Shown: positions 1 through 7,422 of the stretch, piece by piece | Layout of the letters: each line of letters starts with the position of its first letter | How positions within the stretch are numbered: the first letter of the stretch is position 1 | Assembly (NCBI GenBank): GCA_023386365.1 | Contig: JAEWJX010000120.1 | Span: forward strand, 8,679 to 72,678 | Direction: 5' to 3' | From: Actinomycetes bacterium | GTDB lineage: Bacteria > Actinomycetota > Actinomycetes > Actinomycetales > Microbacteriaceae | Length of the DNA: 64,000 nucleotides | Notes under the pieces: model-generated | Databases searched by the model: none | The model's input: only the letters and a program-made list of their open reading frames with translations | Told to the model about the DNA's origin: nothing | Position numbers and translations under genes: made by a program

Positions 1-85
1 TGCGCACCGTCGAGAAGTCGTCCTTGGCGACGTCGACCGCCCGGTTCATCTTCTCCTTGGCCTCGGCGAGAACGTCACTGATCAC
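1..85 (-). CDS. frr: Ribosome recycling factor, N-terminal fragment (cut by window edge)
   Basis: Only the first 28 codons are inside the window; the translation begins MISDVLAEAKEKM, the conserved start of ribosome recycling factor, which works with EF-G to split post-termination ribosomes. The start is GTG, preceded by a strong AAGGAG at the usual spacing. It is the last visible gene of the rpsB-tsf-pyrH-DUF3097-frr series and lies 71 bases downstream of the DUF3097 gene. The rest of the gene is outside the window. Confidence 0.9.
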   Translation of the reverse strand, partial: MISDVLAEAKEKMNRAVDVAKDDFSTVR

Positions 86-156
86 GGGGGTGCTCCTTCG
101 ATGCTGCTGCGGATGATCCGTCGCTCAAGCTTAGTGACCGGATGTTGCGGGGGAAG

Positions 157-981
157 TCAGGGCGCGGTCACGAAGTCGATGAGCTGCTCCACGCGGCCCA
201 CAAGGCTCGGTTCGAGGTCGGTGTAGGTGCGCACCGACCCGAGGATGCGCTGCCAGGCGGCGGCGATGTCCGCCTGCTCGTCGTGCGGCCAGCCGAGCGC
301 CTCGCACACGCCGTGCTTCCAGTCGGTGCCCCGCGGGATCTGCGGCCACGCCCGGATGCCGAGGCGCTCCGGACGCACCCCCTGCCACACGTCGATGTAC
401 GGGTGACCCACCACCAGCACGTGCCGGCCGGTGACCTGCGCCGCGATCCGCGACTCCTTCGAACCGGGGACCAGGTGGTCGACGAGCACACCGATCCGAG
501 CATCCGGACCCGGCCGCCGCTCGGCGAGCACCTCGGCCAGATGGTCGATGCCCTCCAGGTACTCCACGACGACACCCTCGACCCGCAGGTCGGCGCCCCA
601 CACCTTCTCGACCAGCTCGGCGTCGTGCCGCCCCTCGACGAAGATGCGGCTCGCGCGCGCCACCCGGGCGCGCTGATCGGCGACCGCACGCGACCCGGAT
701 GCGGTGAGCAGCGTGCCCTGCGGCGCGGCCTTCGGGGCCACCAGCACCGCCGCCTCGCCGTCGACGAGGAAACCGCGGCCGAGAGGGAACCACCGCACCT
801 TGCCGTGGCGGTCCTCGAGGCCGACGTTGCCCTTCTCGACCCGCACCACCGCGCCGACGAACCCGTCGGGCAGCTCCACCACGAGATCCTTCTGCGCCGG
901 AACCTCCGGCACCACCTTCTTGCCGCGGGCGCGCCAATCGCCCGAGAGCACATCGCCCCCGTACGGGTCGAACCCGCTCAA
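157..981 (-). CDS. DUF3097 family protein
   Basis: A 274-aa soluble protein of the actinobacterial DUF3097 family, recognised from blocks such as FVEGRHDAELVEKVWG and VLVDHLVPGSKE and the C-terminal GTDWKHGVCEALGW. The FVEGRHDAEL segment resembles a TOPRIM-like acidic motif, but no function is established and I infer none. The start is TTG and overlaps the pyrH stop codon (TTGA, 4 nt), so translation is probably coupled to pyrH. The notable point is position: it separates pyrH from frr, which are usually adjacent. Confidence 0.85.
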   Translation of the reverse strand: MSGFDPYGGDVLSGDWRARGKKVVPEVPAQKDLVVELPDGFVGAVVRVEKGNVGLEDRHGKVRWFPLGRGFLVDGEAAVLVAPKAAPQGTLLTASGSRAVADQRARVARASRIFVEGRHDAELVEKVWGADLRVEGVVVEYLEGIDHLAEVLAERRPGPDARIGVLVDHLVPGSKESRIAAQVTGRHVLVVGHPYIDVWQGVRPERLGIRAWPQIPRGTDWKHGVCEALGWPHDEQADIAAAWQRILGSVRTYTDLEPSLVGRVEQLIDFVTAP

Positions 982-1706
982 GCGGTGACCAAGGTGCCGA
1001 TGTGGTCGCCCTTGAGGGCGCGGGTGATGTTGCCGGCCGGCTCCATACCGAACACGTGCATCGGCATGCCGTTGTCCATGCAGAGGCTGAACGCGGTCGA
1101 GTCGACCACCTTGAGGCCCTGCACGAGCGCCTCCTGGTAGCTGATGCGCTCCAGCTTCTTCGCCTCGGGGTTCTTGCGCGGGTCGTCGTCGTAGACGCCG
1201 TCGACGCCGTTCTTCGCCACGAGCACCGCCGCCGCACCGATCTCGAGTGCGCGCTGGGCGCTGACCGTGTCGGTGGAGAAGTACGGGAGACCGGCGCCGG
1301 CTCCGAAGATCACGACGCGACCCTTCTCGAGGTGCCGCTCGGCACGTAGCGGGATGTACGGCTCCGCCACCTGGGTCATCGCGATCGCCGACTGCACGCG
1401 CACCTGCGCGCCCGCCTGCTCGAGGAAGTCCTGCAGGGCGAGCGCGTTCATGACGGTGCCGAGCATGCCCATGTAGTCGGCACGGCCGCGGTCCATGCCG
1501 CGCTGGCTCAGCTCCGCGCCGCGGAAGAAGTTGCCGCCGCCGACGACCACGGCGACCTCGACGCCATCCGGGTCGTCCTCGTGCTTCGGTGTGGCGGCCG
1601 CGATCTCTTTCGCGATCCCGAAGATCACATCAGGGTTGACGCCCAGCGAACCGGCGCCGAACGCCTCACCCGACAGTTTGAGGAGGACGCGGCGGCGCTT
1701 CGACAT
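978..1706 (-). CDS. pyrH: UMP kinase
   Basis: A 242-aa hexameric bacterial-type UMP kinase (amino-acid kinase fold) that phosphorylates UMP to UDP in pyrimidine nucleotide synthesis. The N-terminal RVLLKLSGEAF, VVVGGGNFFRG glycine loop and the later GAGAGLPYFSTDT stretch are typical of PyrH, and the length is normal. It follows tsf after 129 bases containing a hairpin, so it may have some transcription of its own. It overlaps the downstream DUF3097 gene by 4 nt. Confidence 0.97.
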   Translation of the reverse strand: MSKRRRVLLKLSGEAFGAGSLGVNPDVIFGIAKEIAAATPKHEDDPDGVEVAVVVGGGNFFRGAELSQRGMDRGRADYMGMLGTVMNALALQDFLEQAGAQVRVQSAIAMTQVAEPYIPLRAERHLEKGRVVIFGAGAGLPYFSTDTVSAQRALEIGAAAVLVAKNGVDGVYDDDPRKNPEAKKLERISYQEALVQGLKVVDSTAFSLCMDNGMPMHVFGMEPAGNITRALKGDHIGTLVTA

Positions 1707-1785
1707 GGGGGACCTTCCGAAGAGGGGGGAATGCGGGCCGGTGGGCCGTCAAGAATCGTACCCCGTCGCATCCGGGGAAACGGCG

Positions 1786-1820
1786 AAGGGCCCGACCTCC
1801 TTGCGGAGACCGGGCCCTTT
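1786..1820 (-). terminator. Intrinsic-type hairpin downstream of tsf
   Basis: AAGGGCCCG (1786-1794) pairs with CGGGCCCTT (1811-1819); an inner CTCC/GGAG pair extends the stem around a TTGC loop. It begins 16 bases after the tsf stop. There is no long U-tract, as is common in high-GC actinobacteria, so it may attenuate rather than fully stop transcription into pyrH. Confidence 0.75.
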
Positions 1821-1835
1821 CGACAGCGCTACGGC

Positions 1836-2663
1836 TTAGGCGCCGACCTTGAAACGGGCGAACCCGGTCACGGTCAGGCCGGCGTCCTTGAGGACGTTGC
1901 CGACGTTGAGCTTGTTGTCGCGCGCGTAGTCCTGCTCGAGCAGGGCGACCTGCTTGAAGTAGGCACCGAGGCGACCCTCGACGATCTTCGGAAGGGCGGC
2001 CTCCGGCTTGCCCTCCTCGCGGCTGATCTGCTCGACGATGCGACGCTCGTTCTCGACGTCGGCGGCCGGCACCTGCTCCTTGGAGAGGTAGGTGGGGTCG
2101 GCGAACGAGATGTGCTGCGCGATCGAACGGGCCGTCTCGACGTCGTCACCGGTGTACGCGACGACGACACCGATCTGCGGCGGCAGGTCCTTGCTGGTGC
2201 GGTGCAGGTAGACCGCGAACTTGTCACCGGCGATGCGGGCCACGCGACGCAACTCGATCTTCTCGCCGATGATCGCGGCCTGGTCCTCGATCAGAGAACC
2301 GACGGTGGCACCGTCGACCGCGACCGCGAGAGCGGCATCCACCGTCTCGGCGCCGGAGTCGGCGAGCGCGCCGACGACCTTCTCGGCGAGCGCGACGAAC
2401 TTCTCGTTCTTCGCGACGAAGTCGGTCTCGCAGGCGAGCTCGATGAGGGTCACCGCGGTGGCCGACTCGACGACGGCGACGAGGCCCTCGCTCGTGGAAC
2501 GGTCGGCACGCTTCGCGTTGCCCTTCGCTCCCTTGAGGCGCAGGATCTCGACGGCCTTCTCGATGTCGCCATCGGCTTCGACGAGAGCGTTCTTGGTGTC
2601 GACCATGCCGGTGCCGAGGCGCTCGCGCAGGACCTTCACGTCTTCCAGGCTGAAGTTGGCCAT
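1836..2663 (-). CDS. tsf: Elongation factor Ts
   Basis: A 275-aa nucleotide-exchange factor for EF-Tu. The N-terminal UBA-like domain (MANFSLEDVKVLRERLGTGM) is followed by the TDFVAKN motif and the coiled core, all typical. The ATG start lies 29 bases after rpsB, the standard rpsB-tsf pairing. A hairpin terminator follows. Confidence 0.97.
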   Translation of the reverse strand: MANFSLEDVKVLRERLGTGMVDTKNALVEADGDIEKAVEILRLKGAKGNAKRADRSTSEGLVAVVESATAVTLIELACETDFVAKNEKFVALAEKVVGALADSGAETVDAALAVAVDGATVGSLIEDQAAIIGEKIELRRVARIAGDKFAVYLHRTSKDLPPQIGVVVAYTGDDVETARSIAQHISFADPTYLSKEQVPAADVENERRIVEQISREEGKPEAALPKIVEGRLGAYFKQVALLEQDYARDNKLNVGNVLKDAGLTVTGFARFKVGA

Positions 2664-2692
2664 GGATGTGTTCCTAACTGGTTCGGTTCGGA

Positions 2693-3718
2693 TTACTTGG
2701 CGGCGGGCTTCTTGGCGGCGGGCTTCTTGGCCGGCTTCTCAGCCTCAGCCTCGGCCTCGGGCGCCTCGTCGGCGGCGGGCTCCTCGGCGGCGGGCTCCTC
2801 GGCGGGGGTCTCCTCCGCGGCGGGCTCCTCAGCGGCAGCCTCCTCGGCAGCAGCCTCGGCGACGACGACCTCGACCTCGGCGGCGCTCGCCTCGACGTCA
2901 CCGTCGACACGGCCGTCGACGGCCTCGATCTGCTCGGCGACTGACTCGGCGGCCGGGGTCTCGAGGAGCTCGCGCTCCCACTCGGCGAGCGGCTCGACGG
3001 CCGAGACGTTGCCCGACTCCTCGGTCTTCTGGTGACGCTGGATGAGGCCCTCGGCCGCGGCGTCGGCGATGATGCGGGTGAGCAGGCCCACCGAGCGGAT
3101 CGCGTCGTCGTTGCCCGGGATCGGGTACTGCAGCTCGTCGGGGTCGGCGTTGGTGTCGAGGATGCCGATCACCGGGATGCCGAGCTTGGTGGCCTCGTTG
3201 ACCGCGAGGTGCTCACGCTTCGAGTCGACGACCCAGATCGCGCTGGGGGTCTTGGTGAGGTTGCGGATACCGCCGAGGGTCTTGTGCAGCTTGTCGAGCT
3301 CGCGCTTCTTGATGAGGAGCTCCTTCTTGGTGAAGCCCTTCGTCGTGTCGTCGAAGTCGATCTCCTCGAGCTCCTTCATGCGCGCGAGGCGCTTGGAGAC
3401 CGTCTGGAAGTTGGTGAGCAGACCGCCGAGCCAACGCTGGTTGACGTACGGCTGGCCGACGCGGGTCGCCTGCTCGGCGATGGCCTCCTGGGCCTGCTTC
3501 TTGGTGCCGACGAAGAGGATGGTGCCACCGTGGGCGACCGTCTCCTTGACGTAGTCGTAGGCGTTGTCGATGTAGCCCAGCGACTTCTGCAGGTCGATGA
3601 TGTGGATGCCGGAGCGCTCGGTCAGGATGAAGCGCTTGACCTTCGGGTTCCACCGGCGGGTCTGGTGTCCGAAGTGCACGCCGCTGTCGAGCAGCTGGCG
3701 AATGGTGACGACGGCCAT
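2693..3718 (-). CDS. rpsB: 30S ribosomal protein S2 with acidic C-terminal extension
   Basis: A 341-aa S2 protein. The start at 3718 is the canonical MAVVTIRQLLDSGVHFGHQ and is preceded by GGAGA; an in-frame ATG 45 bases upstream is rejected. The S2 core (about residues 1-250, including FVGTKKQAQEAI and WLGGLLTNFQT) is followed by a tail of roughly 90 residues, rich in Glu, Ala and Pro and ending in a basic KKPAAK repeat. The tail is presumably disordered. The gene heads the rpsB-tsf operon. Confidence 0.96.
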   Translation of the reverse strand: MAVVTIRQLLDSGVHFGHQTRRWNPKVKRFILTERSGIHIIDLQKSLGYIDNAYDYVKETVAHGGTILFVGTKKQAQEAIAEQATRVGQPYVNQRWLGGLLTNFQTVSKRLARMKELEEIDFDDTTKGFTKKELLIKKRELDKLHKTLGGIRNLTKTPSAIWVVDSKREHLAVNEATKLGIPVIGILDTNADPDELQYPIPGNDDAIRSVGLLTRIIADAAAEGLIQRHQKTEESGNVSAVEPLAEWERELLETPAAESVAEQIEAVDGRVDGDVEASAAEVEVVVAEAAAEEAAAEEPAAEETPAEEPAAEEPAADEAPEAEAEAEKPAKKPAAKKPAAK

Positions 3719-3926
3719 GGCCGTTCTCCGTTCTCTGCAGGCAGGGCGATGCCGGGCCTGCATTTATCTCAGTTGTCTGTCACGGCCGGTCGGCCGCAAT
3801 CCCTGGTGCCCGGACGCGATCCCGCACACCATCTCTGGTGGGACTGAAGGGATAGCTGCCACGAAGTGGGCACGCGAAGTCACTCCCCGAAGGAAGTGCG
3901 ACGTCCAGTGTAGCAGCGCGGGGGTG

Positions 3927-3954
3927 TTGCGGCCGCCGCTTCCGGGTCTATGCT
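3927..3954 (+). promoter_or_regulatory. Candidate sigma-70-type promoter for the leader ORF / RIO kinase
   Basis: TTGCGG (3927-3932), 16-base spacer, TATGCT (3949-3954). A start of transcription near 3961 would leave about 40 nt before the leader ORF. Confidence 0.45.
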
Positions 3955-4002
3955 GATCGCCGGCCCGGAACGCCCGGGGATGCCGAGAGGAGGGGATACC
4001 TG

Positions 4003-4065
4003 ATGAACACCGTCTTTGTCGTGGTCTGCACCCCGACCCTCATCCCCGAGGCCGCCGCTTCCTGA
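4003..4065 (+). CDS. Short leader ORF (20 aa) upstream of RIO kinase
   Basis: An ATG-initiated ORF encodes MNTVFVVVCTPTLIPEAAAS and is preceded by GAGGAGG (3986-3992) at good spacing, one of the best ribosome-binding sites in the window. It ends 32 bases before the GTG of the RIO kinase, whose own ribosome-binding site is weak. It has a hydrophobic start and one Cys. It could be a translated leader peptide or simply a mis-seen upstream ORF; no homolog is recognised. Confidence 0.35.
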   Translation: MNTVFVVVCTPTLIPEAAAS

Positions 4066-4097
4066 TCCCGCGGTGGCCTCCCCACCCGGAGTCCATC

Positions 4098-4961
4098 GTG
4101 AACAACTTTTCCGGCGACGACGACTACGTCGCCACTGATTTCTTCGGCGACGGCTACGTCGTCCCCACTTTCGCCGACTACGACATCGTCCTCGGCCAAC
4201 GCTGGTCGACATGGCCGGCGATCACCCCATCCGAACGCGGGCCGCAGCCGTGGCCCGACTGGGTGGTCACCTCGGCGGCGGCCGTCGACACCGAGCTCGG
4301 CATCCTGAAGACGGGTAAGGAGGCCGACGTGTTCCTCATCGAGCGCGCCGTGCCCGACGAGCCCGGGAACGCCGTGTTGCTCGCGGCGAAGCGGTACCGC
4401 TCGGCGGAGCACCGCGACTTCACCCGCTCGGGCATCTACCGCGAAGGGCGGGTCGAGCGGCGCAGCCGCGACCAGCGGGCCGTCGACCGCGGCACCGCGT
4501 ACGGGCGCTCGGTCGCGGCCGTCGCGTGGTCGTACGCCGAGTTCGCAGCGCTGTCGCGCATGTACGCGCTGGGTGTGGCGGTGCCCTACCCGGTGCAGGT
4601 GAACGGCACCGAGCTGCTGCTGGAGTTCATCGGCACCGGCACGGTGGCGGCGCCGCGCCTGGCGGCGTCGTCGGCGGCGGGCGCCGAACTCGGTGGGCTG
4701 TTCGAACAGGTGGTGGAGATCCTGCTCGGATTCGCGCGCGCCGGGTGCGCCCACGGCGACCTGTCGCCGTACAACCTGCTGGTGCACGAGGATCGCGTCG
4801 TCGTGATCGACCTGCCGCAGCTGGTCGACGTGGCGGCGAACCCGAACGGGTTCGAGCTGCTGGAGCGTGACTGCCGCAACGTGTGCGAGTGGTTCACGCG
4901 GCGCGGCCACCCGGCGGATGCGGGTGAGCTGTTCGCCCGCGCGCTCGCCGAGCTGTTCTAG
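4098..4961 (+). CDS. RIO1-family atypical serine kinase
   Basis: A 287-aa protein of the RIO kinase family. The N-terminal 70 residues are acidic and aromatic; the kinase core has a nucleotide-loop region (ILKTGKEADVFLIE), the lysine-bearing LLAAKRYR, the catalytic loop HGDLSPYN and the metal-binding VVIDLPQ, where RIO kinases have IDxxQ instead of DFG. Substrates of bacterial RIO kinases are unknown; this is an ATPase or kinase by family. The GTG start has only a weak Shine-Dalgarno, and the 20-aa leader ORF lies just upstream. A strong hairpin follows the stop. Confidence 0.85.
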   Translation: MNNFSGDDDYVATDFFGDGYVVPTFADYDIVLGQRWSTWPAITPSERGPQPWPDWVVTSAAAVDTELGILKTGKEADVFLIERAVPDEPGNAVLLAAKRYRSAEHRDFTRSGIYREGRVERRSRDQRAVDRGTAYGRSVAAVAWSYAEFAALSRMYALGVAVPYPVQVNGTELLLEFIGTGTVAAPRLAASSAAGAELGGLFEQVVEILLGFARAGCAHGDLSPYNLLVHEDRVVVIDLPQLVDVAANPNGFELLERDCRNVCEWFTRRGHPADAGELFARALAELF

Positions 4962-4975
4962 CCCTCCCCAGAGTG

Positions 4976-5014
4976 CCTGGCACGCGACCACTCCCCCGTT
5001 GGTCGCGTGCCGGG
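4976..5014 (+). terminator. Long GC hairpin after RIO kinase
   Basis: GGCACGCGACCA (4979-4990) and TGGTCGCGTGCC (5000-5011) form a perfect 12-bp stem with a 9-base loop; three outer pairs (one G-T) extend it. There is no U-tract. It ends before the chosen start of the M23 gene (5049), supporting that start over an upstream in-frame ATG inside the stem. Confidence 0.75.
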
Positions 5015-5048
5015 CCTCCGGGGGACCCACGGATCGGATGCTGTTCGG

Positions 5049-5501
5049 ATGCATCCCCTTCGCCGCCTGTTGCGCTTGATCACTCTGGTGGGCCTCGCCG
5101 CGCTCTGGGCGTGGCCGCTGGCCGCCCCGCATCCGATCGCGCGCCCCTACCTGGCGCCTGCCACGCCTTACGCATCCGGCCACCGCGGCATCGACGTGGG
5201 CGCATCCGACGGGGATGTCGTGCGTGCGCCGGCAGACGGTGTCGTGCACTATTCGGGGTTCGTGGTCGACCGGCCGGTGCTGTCGATCGCCCACGGGGGC
5301 GGGGTGATCTCCAGCTACGAGCCGGTGAGTACCGTTCTCGCCGCCGGGGATTTGGTGCGGCGGGGCGACGTGATCGGCACGCTGGAGGCCGGGCACTGTA
5401 CGTCCGCCTGTCTGCACCTGGGTGTGCGGGTGAACGGGGAGTACGTGTCGCCGTTGCGGTTCCTCGGCGGCCAGCCGCGAGCCGTGTTGCTCCCACTCTG
5501 A
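5049..5501 (+). CDS. M23 (LytM-like) peptidase family protein, short form
   Basis: About 150 aa with an N-terminal hydrophobic export or anchor segment (residues 8-25) and one M23 domain. M23 enzymes cut peptidoglycan cross-bridges or activate amidases. The first zinc motif HxxxD is present (GHRGID). The position matching the second motif (HxH) reads CLHLGV, so the first His is Cys. Homologs beside rpsB in actinobacteria are, from memory, similar, so this may be a non-catalytic or altered enzyme. It lies convergent to xerC. Confidence 0.82.
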   Translation: MHPLRRLLRLITLVGLAALWAWPLAAPHPIARPYLAPATPYASGHRGIDVGASDGDVVRAPADGVVHYSGFVVDRPVLSIAHGGGVISSYEPVSTVLAAGDLVRRGDVIGTLEAGHCTSACLHLGVRVNGEYVSPLRFLGGQPRAVLLPL

Positions 5502-5538
5502 GTGAACTCCTCCGTCGGATTCTCTCTCAGCGGGTAGC

Positions 5539-6444
5539 TCAGGCGCGCGGGTGCGCGAGACGGTAGCTTTCGCGGAGCCGCTCGGTGGAGACGTGCGTGT
5601 ACAGCTGCGTGGTTGCGAGGCTGGCGTGGCCGAGCAGTTCCTGCACGATGCGCAGGTCGGCGCCGCCGTCGAGCAGGTGGGTGGCCGCCGTGTGGCGCAG
5701 CGAGTGGGGTCCGGCGGGTCCAGTTCCGGGGAGTTCGCGGAGTTCGTGCGCGACCAGGTCGTACACCGTACGCGTGCCGATGCGCGCCCCGCGGGCGCCG
5801 AGCAGGAGGGCGTCGCCGGAGGTCTCGTTCGCAAGCGCAGGTCGACCACGGTCGAGGTAGTCGGTGAGCGCGTGCGCGGCGGGGCCGCCGTACGGCACCA
5901 CCCGCTCCTTGGAACCCTTTCCGAGTACCCGCACGGTGCGGGCGGCGGGGTCGACGTCGTTCCGGTCGAGGCCTGCGAGTTCGCTGACGCGCAGGGCGGA
6001 CGCGTAGAGCAGTTCGATCACGGCGACGTCGCGCAGCGCGACGGGGTCTCCCCCGGATGCGGCTGCCTGCAGGCGTTCGAGCATGGCGTCCATCTGGGCG
6101 CGGGTGAGTACGCGCGGGAGGCGGCGGCCGGCGCGGGGTGTGCGCAGCCGGAGTCCCACATCCGTCTGGGTGATGCCGTTGCGCTGCAGCCAGGAGGTGA
6201 GGGAGCGCACGGATGCGACGCGGCGGCCGAGGGTGGAGGCGGCGAGGCCCGTTTGGGAGCCTTTCCAGATCCAGTCGCGCAGGGTCTCGAGGTCGATGCG
6301 GGCGGCATCCGTCTCGCCGAGTGCGGTGGTGAAGCGGGTGAGGTCGGCGAGGTCGGTGCGGTACGCCTTCACCGTGTGCGGCGAGTAGCCGCGTTCGAGC
6401 GTCAGTTCGGTGAGGTAGGTCTCGACCGCCTGCTGGAGCTCCAT
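5539..6444 (-). CDS. xerC: Tyrosine recombinase XerC
   Basis: A 301-aa tyrosine recombinase for chromosome dimer resolution at dif. The N-terminal SAM-like domain (about 1-100) is followed by the catalytic domain with Arg (SALRVSEL), Lys (GKGSKER), HSLRH, and the nucleophile region GHASLATTQLYTHV. Length and location (between dprA/comM and rpsB) match the chromosomal XerC rather than a phage integrase. It sits 26 bases after the metallophosphoesterase gene. Confidence 0.93.
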   Translation of the reverse strand: MELQQAVETYLTELTLERGYSPHTVKAYRTDLADLTRFTTALGETDAARIDLETLRDWIWKGSQTGLAASTLGRRVASVRSLTSWLQRNGITQTDVGLRLRTPRAGRRLPRVLTRAQMDAMLERLQAAASGGDPVALRDVAVIELLYASALRVSELAGLDRNDVDPAARTVRVLGKGSKERVVPYGGPAAHALTDYLDRGRPALANETSGDALLLGARGARIGTRTVYDLVAHELRELPGTGPAGPHSLRHTAATHLLDGGADLRIVQELLGHASLATTQLYTHVSTERLRESYRLAHPRA

Positions 6445-6470
6445 GGCTTCATGGTGTCACCGCGGGGCGG

Positions 6471-7406
6471 TCAGGCTCCGGAGGCGCGTTCGGCGTCGGC
6501 CAGGTTGAAGGTGGAGCGTTTGTTGGAGAACGCTTCGCGGCGGTCCTCGGGTGTCATGGCGGCGAACGCGTCGAGGTAGGCGCCGGTGAATCCGGCGACC
6601 CGGGGTGCGTCGCCGATGGGGACGATGGAGTGCACCACCTGGTCGGCGTAGATGCTGACCAGGTTGAACGTCTGGCCGCCGTCGATGCCGGAGAGGGTGC
6701 CGGGTTCGGCGCTCGCGTCGATCGTGTAGCAGGTGGCGGATGCGACGGAGACGGGGACGCCGGCGAAGGTGCCGGAGGTGGAGTAGTGCAGGTGCCCGGC
6801 GAGGATGCCGCGAACGTCGCTGCCGCGGATGACGTCGGCGAGTTCGGCCTGGTGGTCGAGTTCGAGGATGGCCATCAGTTCGACGGGGCTGGGCAGCGGC
6901 GGATGGTGGAGGGCGATGAGGGTGCCGTGGGGTGCCGGCTTGGCGAGTTCTTGCCGCAGCCAGTCGAGTTGTTCGGGGTCGAGGTCGCCGTGGTGGTAGC
7001 CGGGCACGGTGGAGTCGAGGGCGATGATGCGCAGGCCGCCGAGGTCGTAGACGCGGTCTTGGCTGGCGGTGCTGGGCGTTTCGCCGAGAAGGATGGAGGA
7101 GAACGGTTCGCGTTCGTCGTGGTTGCCCATCACCCAGATGACGCGGGCACCCATCCGCTCTGCTGCCGGTTCGATGAGGGTTTTGAGACGTTCGTAGGCG
7201 TCGGGTTCGCCGAGGTCGGTGAGGTCGCCGGTGATGACGATCGCTTCGGGGCGCATGCCGGAGCGTTCGAGTTGCGCGAATGCGCGGGCGACGGTGGCGT
7301 CGGTGTCGACGGCACCGTAGAGCGGTTTGCTGCCGCCGAGCAGGTGGGTGTCGCTGATGTGGGCGATCACGTGGACGGGGGGTGCATGCTGCCCGAGCTG
7401 GACCAT
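6471..7406 (-). CDS. Calcineurin-like metallophosphoesterase (CpdA/Rv0805-like)
   Basis: A 311-aa cytosolic metallophosphoesterase with the full dinuclear metal set: HISDTHL, ITGDLTDLG, GNHDER, LHHPPLP and GHLHYSTSG. This is the class III cyclic-nucleotide phosphodiesterase signature, so cAMP or another phosphodiester is the likely substrate; which one cannot be told. Its ATG has TAAAGT exactly 6 bases upstream, suggesting a leaderless transcript of its own. It separates dprA from xerC. Confidence 0.88.
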   Translation of the reverse strand: MVQLGQHAPPVHVIAHISDTHLLGGSKPLYGAVDTDATVARAFAQLERSGMRPEAIVITGDLTDLGEPDAYERLKTLIEPAAERMGARVIWVMGNHDEREPFSSILLGETPSTASQDRVYDLGGLRIIALDSTVPGYHHGDLDPEQLDWLRQELAKPAPHGTLIALHHPPLPSPVELMAILELDHQAELADVIRGSDVRGILAGHLHYSTSGTFAGVPVSVASATCYTIDASAEPGTLSGIDGGQTFNLVSIYADQVVHSIVPIGDAPRVAGFTGAYLDAFAAMTPEDRREAFSNKRSTFNLADAERASGA

Positions 7407-7412
7407 GTGGGC

Positions 7413-7418
7413 ACTTTA
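7413..7418 (-). promoter_or_regulatory. -10 element TAAAGT, leaderless metallophosphoesterase
   Basis: On the minus strand TAAAGT is followed by 6 bases and then the ATG at 7406, the spacing expected if transcription starts at the A of ATG. Confidence 0.5.
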
Positions 7419-7422
7419 GCCG

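Larger units (their letters stand above)
3719..4097. other. Divergent intergenic region rpsB / RIO kinase
   Basis: This 379-base gap separates rpsB (minus) from the RIO kinase gene (plus). On the plus side I see a promoter-like TTGCGG-16-TATGCT and a 20-codon ORF with a strong Shine-Dalgarno. On the rpsB side I could not place a convincing -35/-10 pair: TACACT at 3912-3907 is the best -10 but has no good -35. No known ribosomal leader structure was recognised. Confidence 0.6.

Noticed and set aside
2693..2950. DNA-level repeat array in the 3' part of rpsB
   Set aside because: The repeats reflect the Glu/Ala/Pro-rich tail coded with few codons and not an independent repeat element.
3907..3912. 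TACACT as the rpsB promoter -10 (minus strand)
   Set aside because: No acceptable -35 at 15-19 bases and a leader of about 190 bases; not strong enough to list.
5539..6444. Tyrosine recombinase as sign of a phage or integrative element
   Set aside because: Length, motif set and position between dprA and rpsB identify chromosomal XerC; no attachment-site repeats or phage genes are nearby.
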